64,000 nt of DNA from Tragulus kanchil (lineage: Eukaryota > Chordata > Mammalia > Artiodactyla > Tragulidae): positions 173,315,979 through 173,379,978 of the forward strand of contig JAIOJX010000032.1 of NCBI GenBank assembly GCA_022376925.1, written 5' to 3'. Positions 56,251 to 64,000 of the stretch are shown in pieces. The notes below the pieces were generated by a model. It was given only the letters and a program-made list of their open reading frames with translations. It was not told the origin of the DNA and did not search any database. Each line of letters starts with the position of its first letter. The stretch's first letter is position 1. A program made the position numbers and the translations under genes.

Positions 56251-58194
56251 GCCTCGGAGGCACAGAGCCCTCTGGATTCTCTTCTGGAGACAGACGGGAG
56301 CCTCTGGAAGGTGTGAGGCAAGACCCGAGTGTCCGCAGATGTGGGAGCCCCTCTGGCCGCCCCTCCAGTAGCCGCCATAGAGACACGGCGCCCAGCGGGC
56401 CGGGCAGCCACTCTGGGGCAGGGCCCCAGGCCTGGCTCCCAGCGGGACCTAATACCTGGAAAGATGCCGTGCGTGCAGACGACAGCCGGTGCGGGCCAGG
56501 CCGCCCCCGAGGGCTGGGGCTCCAGCGACGGCGCTCTAGGACGGGCTGTGAGGCACAGGAGGTTGCTGGGGGAGGGGGCCCACGCTGGAGGACTCGTTGT
56601 AATCCACCTTCTAATCCCGTGCAAAGACCACGCACAACGCTCGACGGCCGCTGCCGGGGCGCACGCCGGCACTTGAGCACTCTCAGCTCTGACAGCTCTC
56701 CACGCCCGCCTGAGACATCGCACCACGGCACCCTGCCGAAGATTCGGGCTTTCTTCAGAGAACTTGGAGCACAAATTTATAACCTGTTGTCAAACAGATG
56801 CCCACTCTTCTCTGGAAGGGCAGTCCCATTTGGGAAAAATAGCCTATAACTCTTCCGAGTTGGAAGACCATTCTTGGGTTGATTTCCCCAAGCACGGAAG
56901 GCGAGAGGCGAGGGAAGCGTAACTGCAGAAACGACAGCCCCACAGACGGAAGCCAGCAGACGGCCCGTTACCTTCCCCGCGCTGACTTCTCAATAACTTT
57001 GTGATGGATTCTCCCAGAAAGCTTCATTTGTACTTTTAACCACAAGAGTTAGTGGGCCAGAAAATATTAATTCCAAGCACTGGCTCAGAGAGAGAGAAAT
57101 AAAGGTTTGTCTATTAATCTTCTAAACCGCCCCATGTGAGGCTGCGGGATGCGAACGCAAGTCGACACGGTGGGTCTCACCGGGCGCTGCCTGTGCGGAT
57201 ACAAACCCACCTGGGGGCGGCAGCGTCAGCCGGGCTCAAGGGCGAACCCCGGCCCCGCCCACAGCCTGGGCCTCGAGTGGAGGGCTCCATCACCCGGGCT
57301 GCACGTTGGACCTGAAACGGAGCTGAAATGGTTTTAATTCTGCCCCGAGCTCGTGATGCGCGAGGGCTTCCGTAAACAGTCAGCAGATCTCAGCCAGGGA
57401 ACACTGTGAGATTAACAAAGAGCCCCGAAATGAAGCCTGTCATTTTCGAGAAGCCTTTTAAAACCAAAACCTGACAAGGCCTTCAGACAGCCTGCCGAGG
57501 ACGCGTCAACACGGCCATCTCAGCGTCGCCGGCCTGTGACAGCACTTCCTAATGGGTTTCACAGAGGCGAGCCGGGCTGCCAGGATGGTGACTGTGAAGC
57601 ACACACGTCAAGCTGCGGCCGGGGTATCATTTCCCATCAAAGCTGGCATCGTCAACGCAAGAGGACAGAGCGGGCGAGAGCCCTGGAATCTAGCAGACGC
57701 GAGTCCAGAGCCGGGTCTCCCTGGTTCGAGCTGTGCACTCTGCGGCGACCTGTGTGCACCCACCAACAGTCACGTAGGTGGGGGCTCATTCCCTGCCCCG
57801 GTGGGCCTCAGCGTCCCCCCAGCATGACGGCAAGGGGCAAATCTTGCTCGGCAGGACTGCGAGGTGCCTGGCAGAGGCTGGTCCCTCCCAAGGGCTCTCC
57901 AGACAGGGACCGCATCGGCTGCTGCTGGGAGGAACCCTGGATCAGCCCAACGCCTAAAGCTCTAATCTGGGCCTGCAAAGGCAAGACCCCAGCCAGGAAG
58001 GGCCGTCCCAGAGCCTGACTCCGGGTCCCTGGGCCCAGGGTGCTCCAGCCCAAATGCCAAGCATGGGGGAGGGCCCCCATCTTCGAGACCCACAGGAGGT
58101 GGGGGCCCCTTGGCAAAGCATAGGCAGCTGTCAGCTGGGTCGTCAGTTAAGGAAGCCCTGGGGTCTGTGGTAGGTCCCCAGGTCCCCAATAGCA
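56251..58194. other. GC-rich unique sequence
   Basis: No gene is supported despite a 280-codon minus-strand frame (55932-56774) overlapping the CpG island. 56985-57130 is AT-rich and repeat-free. A MIR trace is possible at 57660-57830 (gtgcactctgcggcgacctg, gtgggcctcagcgtcc). Confidence 0.35.
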
Positions 58195-58330
58195 AGGACA
58201 CATCCTTCCAACACTCCTTATGCAAATGAGGCCTGGGTTTAATTAGAATGGCAGGCACCGGTATTTGCTTCTGCGGGATACAAACTGTTAGGCTGTGAAC
58301 AAACTTGTCACAGAAATGGAACTAATGCCC
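58195..58330. promoter_or_regulatory. Candidate element with an octamer site
   Basis: A perfect POU octamer atgcaaat at 58220-58227 lies 14 bases before a homeodomain-type ttaattag. The block is unique and AT-leaning. Inference only. Confidence 0.3.
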
Positions 58331-58484
58331 TGCCCTGTTAGACTTTTGCCGGCACCTAGAATGCGGCGTGAAAACTCCATGGGCTCTGGGACTCGGCTGC
58401 CCGGAAGTGGAGGGGGCTTGGGAGTGCCTGAGCGGGGGGCACCCACCCCACCAGCCAAGGAGGCCGTGCCAAGCAGCCCACGAT

Positions 58485-58585
58485 GACCAGCAGCTCCACA
58501 GAGGTGGGAATGAAGGAACCACTCCCAAAGCCTTTGACCAGCAGCTCCACAGAGGTGGGAATGAAGGAACCACTCCCAAAGCCTT
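58485..58585 (+). repeat. 51-base tandem repeat, two copies
   Basis: gaccagcagctccacagagg through cactcccaaagcctt occurs at 58485-58535 and again from 58536, identical over 50 bases. The unit is a multiple of three but no coding context is supported. It differs in scale from the ~1.1-kb duplications. Confidence 0.9.
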
Positions 58586-58974
58586 CCTCCCCCGAAAACA
58601 GACAATCGGTTCTTCATTTCCACACACTCTGGTTGGCACGGGGAGAGCCCGGGGAAACGGGCACTGACTGTTCAGGTTGGCCGCCCTGTTCCAGGACAAG
58701 ACTCCCATGAGAGACCCCCCAGGACCAGCGTGAGGCCGGAGCACCAGCAGCACACGAGGACAGCTGCAGACACCCCACCCAGACGCTGCAGGCAGCAGCA
58801 CACGAGGCTCGCCAGGGGCCCTGGTGAGAGGCAGGGGATCCGAGCGGCTCTCAGCACACGGGCGAGGTCTCATTTCCGACGCAGAGGCTCTGGCTCTGAG
58901 CACAGATAAGAAGCCGGGCACCCCTCAGGAGGGAGGCGGGGAAGATCATGCTCTCCAGCTAGCCGCGGACAGAG
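58586..58974. other. GC-rich unique sequence
   Basis: No gene is supported. gcagcagcacacgag-like words recur at about 58745-58760 and 58790-58810, a weak local repeat. Confidence 0.35.
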
Positions 58975-59180
58975 TGTTCAGCCGGAGCCTTATTAAATTA
59001 AAAAGTAACCCAAAGTTCCCTTTTCAAGGAAAGCCTAGGAATTCATTTTAAAACTCGTGATCAGATGTGGCTATGTTCCAGACGTTTTTGAGAGAAGCCA
59101 GTAGGTCGGATTGATCATTTTAATAATCGAGCGTTTTGAATTATTCGGTTGAGTATTTCCTGAATGCTCCCGGGTGTCGG
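58975..59180. promoter_or_regulatory. Candidate conserved non-coding element
   Basis: AT-rich unique block with ccttattaaattaaaaagta, ttgatcattttaataatcg and gttttgaattattcggttg. Texture-based candidate only. Confidence 0.3.
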
Positions 59181-59449
59181 GCTTTCTGAAAGTGATGGAT
59201 GCCTTCTGCAACCTCCTAGTGTCGTTCAGCAAGGTGTGATGGAGGGTTCCAGAAGGCCTGCGGAGGACCCCAGCCCAGCCCGGGGTCCTGTGCGCCTCCT
59301 GACCTGCGGCCTGCCAATTCGGACAGCACCCGGCCCCGGGAAGCCATCGCCCCGACGGCCTCACACACACGCTGTCCCCGCAGGAGATGAGGGCGGGGGC
59401 TCAGCACCAGGAGTAATTAAATGACCGAGGAGACAGCAAGACTCCAAGG

Positions 59450-59760
59450 CAGATGTGCGGCGGCATCACGTCTTATTACTATTATTGTGATAACACATAG
59501 CAAGAACAGGATTCGCGGACGAGGAGAAAGCAAGCTTCAGGGCATTTTTAAATTGGGCAAATGATAGAGAGGTGAGAGATTAAATGAAAATCCATCACAT
59601 TACAAATACAGCCTGCAGTTACTGAAATCGTATTTTTTTCATAAGTGAGTCATACCAATAATAACTCCAAGGTCTTCATAATAGTTTGCAATAAACTCTG
59701 TGGGATACTCACCACTTCCCTTTTGAAAAATTGACATCATAAGCCAAAAACACTGCCCTT
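59450..59760. promoter_or_regulatory. Candidate conserved non-coding element
   Basis: AT-rich repeat-free block: cttattactattattgtga, gagattaaatgaaaatcc, ataatagtttgcaataaac. Candidate only. Confidence 0.27.
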
Positions 59761-59859
59761 TGACGTTTCTGTCTCCGTTAGGGCAACCAGCTGGGAACGC
59801 GAATACAACACCTCCCAGGGGGCGGTGTGGGGCTCGGCCTCACCAGTGGACAGCCAGAT

Positions 59860-60910
59860 TAAAACCACCAGATCCTATTTCGCACCCACCAGAGGGGCAA
59901 AAATCAAAATCCCCAGTAGCAAAGGCCAGACAGGGTGTGAAGAAACGGAATTCTCAAGTACCCTGCTGGTGTCAGGAGCACACACGCCGGGACGGCAATT
60001 CGGCGGGCCAAAGGGGACCCACGCCAAGGCCTGTCGGTCCCCCAGAGGGGTCCAGCACCTCTCCCAGGCATGTGCAGGATGCGTGTCGAAGGCGCGTGGC
60101 CTCAAAGCAGCTCTAAACATGGCGACGTGTGTCCCGTTGAAGAAGCAACCTAACCCCCTGAACAGGGGCTGGCCCCGGGGACTCGCCCTGGTGAACAGAA
60201 TGCGGCAAACAGGTGCCGCCTGACGTCCCAGGCGAGGTCATCAAAGCCATCCAGCTGCGCCTGGCTCCCTCACGCACAGAACCAGACGCCCTGTCGCACG
60301 GAAGCCGAGGCCACGTGGGGAGGTCAGGCCGGTGCTCCAGGGGACGGCACGGTTAGCGGCCCACTGGCAGCCAGCATCACCCTCGAGCGCACGAGTGAAC
60401 AGCCCACACATGACTCCACCCCACGGGACCCCAAGCAGAGCCGAGAGGAGTTCTCTCCGCCGAGCCTGGCCCAAACTGCAGATTCGTGAGCAAAATAAAC
60501 GTTTCTGTTCTAGGCTACTCACTGTGGAGGTGCTCTGTTACACACCAGAGGAGGACCAGAACAGTTTCACTGAAACACTGTAAGACAAAAAAAGTGAAAA
60601 CCTTCCAAGAGCGGGGGAAATGAGTAAACAAAGTGGTCTAGTCTATCTGGTAGAACACTACACAACAGTTAAAAATGAATCACCTAGAAAAACAGACAGA
60701 TGTGAGCGTATGTCTGTGTGTTTATTGAAAAATTGCAAAAACATTAATGTTTAATGTTTTACAAGTTACAAAAGCCCAAAGAGCGTGGTCATATAAGTCT
60801 TTAAAGTGCAAAGCTGATACTACACACTGTTTATGGATAAACACACATAGTCATGCTCAAAAGCAAATCCATCAACCTCAGGAGAGGGAGGCAGGGCTTT
60901 GGCTATGCCA
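59860..60910 (+). mobile_element. Old L1M 3' region, interrupted by MLT1
   Basis: gattaaaaccaccagatcct, cgcacccaccagaggggcaa and the decayed ORF2 end at 59950-60130, resuming at about 60560 with gtagaacactacacaacagt and ttaaaaatgaatcacctaga, follow the L1M 3' pattern. Confidence 0.55.
60200..60555 (+). mobile_element. MLT1-type LTR inside L1M
   Basis: The 3' portion is clear: aactgcagattcgtgagcaaaataaacg, then aggctactcactgtgg and ctctgttacacaccag, as in MLT1 LTR ends with their AATAAA. The 5' limit is uncertain. Confidence 0.5.
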
Positions 60911-60930
60911 GTAATATTTGTTGTTAATGT

Positions 60931-61143
60931 TGTTGTTGTTCAGTCACTCAGGTGTGTCCGCCTCTGTGCAACCCCATGGACTACAGCCCACCGGCTCCTC
61001 CGTCCATAGGACCTTCCAGGCAAGAATACCGGAGTGGGCGGGTTACCATGTCCTTCTCCAGGAGATCTTCCCAACCCAGGGATCAAACCTGTGCCTCCTG
61101 CACTGGCAGGCAGCTTCTTTACCACTGAGCCACCAGGGAAACC
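60931..61143 (-). mobile_element. Bov-tA SINE, antisense
   Basis: Complement of Bov-tA: gttgttcagtcactcaggtg, ggcaagaataccggagtggg, ccttctccaggagatcttcc and tttaccactgagccaccagg. cagtaatattt and cagtagtgttt flank it as a diverged TSD. Confidence 0.88.
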
Positions 61144-61243
61144 TTCAGTAGTGTTTTACTCTTTACAAATCAAAGAGACCCAACACAAATACGGCAAAAG
61201 GTTAGTAACAGTTAAACCTGGTGGCGGATCCACGGGAGTCTTT

Positions 61244-61512
61244 CTTTTTTTATTTAAGCTTGGTTTTTCCATTTGTTTTTATTTTTCATGCATCTTTATT
61301 CTTTGGCCTGTGCGGGCCTCCCATCGCAGTGGCCTCTCTTGTTGCTGAGCCCTGGCTCTGGGTGCACGTGCTCCAGAGCGCTGGCTCATAATTGGACACA
61401 CCGATCCAGTCGCTCCGCGGCACGTGGGGTCTTCCTGGACCAGGGATGGAACCGGTGCCCCTTGCACGGCAAGTCGGACTTTTTACCCACTGGACCACCA
61501 GGGAAGTCCCAT
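61244..61512 (-). mobile_element. CHR-like SINE, type II, 10-base TSD
   Basis: The minus strand gives gggacttccctggtggtcca, a B-box, ccacgtgccgcggagcgact, a body with ctctggagcacgtgcaccca and gggaggcccgcacaggcc and an A/T-rich tail lacking the C-rich segment. gggagtcttt flanks it at 61234-61243 and 61513-61522. Confidence 0.87.
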
Positions 61513-61522
61513 GGGAGTCTTT

Positions 61523-62363
61523 TATTATCTTTAATTCTCCGTAAGACGAGGAAATCACAAACGGCTCATGTATCCACGCGTGGCCTGGTTCACCCAAGGA
61601 TAAGCGGGTGAGGGCATTGCTGCCGGTTCCCTCTCTCCCTGGCATCCCCAGGCCAGCTGTGCCCACGAGCACCCACTGCGCACAGCAGTGCTCCCCAGAC
61701 TTCCCTCTGCCGGGTCGACCCCAGGAACCTACAGACCCTAGGAGGAGGGTGTCCCTCTCCCGACGCTGGGGATCCAAGCAGAAAGCAGAGGAAGTGTGCT
61801 CCCCCAAGGGAGCTGGCAGGCCCCAAGACACAGGGTGAAAGCCGAGCCCGCTGGAAAGGAAGATCAGCCCCTTCCCAGGCCTGGGGCACACCGCTCCCCT
61901 CCTCCGCCTGGATGCGCGGCGATCGCAGCTTTGGACCCACGGTCTGTCACGAACACAGGCAGCTGCAAACGCAAGATGCACAGAAAAAAGCAGCAAATAC
62001 TTCATTATAATAACAGACCAAGTGAAGGAGGCTGTCTGAGGAACAGAAGTGGACAGAAATCAAAGACTCCTGCAGCAGAAGGCGGGGCAAGGCCACAGCC
62101 GGGCAGGCAGGCCGCTGCCGCGAGGGAGACGGAGTGGAGGACGAGCGGTGTGGACGGAGGCCAGGCCTCCGAGGAAAGCGGGCAGAGAAAGCAGGCGGCG
62201 TCCTTGGGGAGCCAGCCACGGCCCCTCAGAGCGCCGGCCCCAGCCACACAGCGGCTTCCTGTGACCTGCAGCCTGGGCACTCCTAGCTGACACAGTGGTA
62301 ATTCCCTGTGAGGGGACAACTAGTCATTTCATTTTCCTTTCCTACCTTTCCCTATTTTCCAAA
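61523..62363. other. GC-rich unique sequence
   Basis: No gene is supported. Part of a 239-codon minus-strand frame runs through the CHR-like SINE at 61286-61512 and so is not a gene. Confidence 0.35.
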
Positions 62364-62364
62364 T

Positions 62365-62563
62365 TCGGCTCAGATGGTAAAGACTTCGCCTACAAAGCCG
62401 GAGACCCGGGTCTGAGCCCTGGGTCCGGAAGATCCCCTGGAGAAGGAAACGGCAACCCACTCCAGTCTTCTTGCCTGGAGAATCCCATGGACGGAGGAGC
62501 CTGGCGGGCGACAGTTCGTGGGGTCGCCAAGAGTTGGACATGACTGAGCGACTAACACACACA
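62365..62563 (+). mobile_element. Bov-tA SINE
   Basis: ggctcagatggtaaagactt, gaccctggtccgg-type B-box region, gaagatcccctggagaagga, ccactccagtcttcttgcct and agttggacatgactgagcga. A short (AC)n run follows. Confidence 0.88.
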
Positions 62564-62599
62564 CGCACATTCCCATCATAGGAAAATGTTTATGTTTTT

Positions 62600-62880
62600 C
62601 CTGAAGTTGATCTGAGTCTTGGCTAGTAATCCCAACCCTAGGTATCAAGCCTAAGAAAATAACTACACAGAAGCTAAATATTACGGCCATCAAGATGATC
62701 ACTGCATCCGTGCCTATAAAACAACAATAAAAAACCTGCTGGAACAAGCCTCAGTGTTCAGCAATAGGGACACAATTGAGTAAATTGTGGTGAGACCGCG
62801 TGAAAGAAAATGACTATTCTGAAGCCTATAAAAACAGGGAGAGACATTCAGGTTTAGAAACAGGATCCAAAATGACACAT
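62600..62880 (+). mobile_element. Decayed L1M 3' fragment
   Basis: gtaatcccaaccctaggtat, gaaaataactacacagaagc, ttcagcaatagggacacaat and gagtaaattgtggtgagacc follow the usual order of an old L1 3' region, strongly diverged. Confidence 0.45.
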
Positions 62881-63425
62881 GAGTAATGCCTCCAGGACTG
62901 CAGCGCATCTGTTCACAGGGGAAAGGTGGAACACAGAACCCCGCTCTGTGCTGTGGGCAGGGCCCGCTGAGCCAGCGAAGGGGGCGAGAGGAGAGGAGCA
63001 GCCAGGGCCGGGGCCAGGGCGGCGGGGGAGGCGGTGAAAGCGGCCTTCTTGCCCTGAGGGCGGCGGCCCCAGCTCCAGGGCCTCCGAGGTCCAGGTGACA
63101 TGGCCAGGTAAGGGGCTCTCATGGGACTCAGTGGGTGCTGCCTCCCCGGGGCACATGCTCACTAGGCCCTCAGGGCCCAGGGCCACCTCATCCAAAGAGC
63201 CGAGGAGGAAGTTCAGGCCGTGGGCGACACTGTACGCGACACTCTTCAGGATAGAAAGTGGCCTGGCAACTTCAGATACGCACGCTCCCTCGGAACTGAC
63301 TGCAGGAAGAACTTCTGAGCACTTGCCTCCCTGGCTCCAAATACAAACCCCTTTAGCAGACGAGCCAGGCCGGCGTTGGCCATACAAAGCCAAGCTCCGC
63401 CCCTTCACCTGAGAGCTTCACCAGC
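62881..63425. other. GC-rich unique sequence
   Basis: No gene is supported. Open frames on both strands overlap and lack domains. Confidence 0.35.
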
Positions 63426-63780
63426 TCTGAACGCCGCACTGACGTCAGTGTTGGAAATGACATGCTCACACCTGTGACTGTTATATTAATGCGGATGACC
63501 GTAAAACCCCACCTCGGCTTTGCCTAAATGAAAACACCCGCTGCCCAACCTTCTAGAAGAAATTAAGACTGTTAATGTGTTAAAGACTATTCCATCCCCA
63601 AAGACATTACCATAGAATGTTCCCCCATTTCAACAGGGCAAGATGTTGGGCTATATTGGAAACCTCAGTGAATCACCTAATTATAGTTAATAAGGTCATC
63701 ATCTTCCCATGAAATAGCCTTTTCTGTTTTCCAACAGAGCTTTCGACACTTCTAAAAACTGTTCGTTTGAAGACTCCCTG
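63426..63780. promoter_or_regulatory. Candidate conserved element with a palindromic CRE
   Basis: The full CRE palindrome tgacgtca lies at 63440-63447. Downstream is repeat-free AT-rich sequence with ttatattaatgcggatg, aatcacctaattatagttaat and aataaggtcatcatc. A candidate regulatory element by motif content only. Confidence 0.33.
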
Positions 63781-64000
63781 AGAAGGCGATCTCATTGGTG
63801 GGCAGCCGGCAGGGACGGGCAGTGGGGAGGCGAGGCGGGGAAGCCAGAGGGGCCGCCTCCGGGGGACAGAGCTGCCCTGGAGCCGGCCTTTCAGGCCCGG
63901 GGTCCCAGATGAGCAACAGGGGTGCGAGGACCGCGAGGGGCCCCTCCCCGGCCGAGGGCACCCGTGCTCAACGGCGTCGTTTTTCAGGGACGCGGGGAAA
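63781..64000. other. GC-rich right edge
   Basis: G- and C-rich unique sequence. No gene or repeat can be supported. Confidence 0.35.

Noticed and set aside
55932..56774. 280-codon open frame, minus strand
   Set aside because: Overlaps the CpG island and other open frames. Composition is GC-driven and no domain is visible.
58485..58585. CRISPR-like repeat
   Set aside because: Only two directly abutting units with no spacers, in mammalian DNA.

Overview
This is a stretch of nuclear genomic DNA from a ruminant. The diagnostic evidence is its interspersed repeats: about a dozen Bov-tA SINEs (tRNA-derived head joined to a BovB tail), BovB (RTE-type) LINE fragments, artiodactyl CHR-type SINEs, older mammalian L1M, MIR and L2 repeats, and MLT1 (ERVL-MaLR) LTRs. 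I could not support any functional protein-coding gene, tRNA, rRNA or CRISPR array. The long open frames in the GC-rich half have no recognisable domain and come from high GC content or repeats. No Bov-A2 dimer was seen, and the youngest-looking SINEs are CHR-derived rather than Bov-derived. That hints at a ruminant outside the cattle/sheep lineage, possibly a chevrotain-like one, but this is a weak inference.

Layout. From 1 to about 3,800 there is old L1 3' sequence (sense) broken by SINEs, then unique DNA. From 3.8 to 19.8 kb there is an AT-rich, repeat-dense block. It holds two successive antisense L1M elements, invaded by MLT1, Bov-tA, CHR and CHR-like SINEs, two young 5'-truncated L1 copies with perfect 15-base target-site duplications (TSDs), and a BovB copy that itself carries a SINE and two very short retro-insertions. 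From about 19.8 kb to the end the sequence is GC- and CpG-rich and mostly non-repetitive, with scattered MIR, L2 and Bov-tA. A strong CpG island lies at about 54.6-56.3 kb. Several AT-rich, homeodomain-site-rich islands look like candidate conserved non-coding elements.

Two observations stand out. First, the window contains fourteen adjacent direct duplications, each about 1.03-1.16 kb. They are nearly identical between copies, unrelated in content, and their differences (dropped bases, garbled filler) cluster at the junctions. This looks like systematic assembly or gap-filling error; if so, about 15 kb of the 64 kb is falsely duplicated. Second, there is a CHR-derived SINE family of about 260-330 bp with its own body and tail. 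Its body contains a long imperfect hairpin, and its copies have clear TSDs. One copy sits inside a Bov-tA, one inside BovB, and two share one target site. I know of no name for this subfamily.
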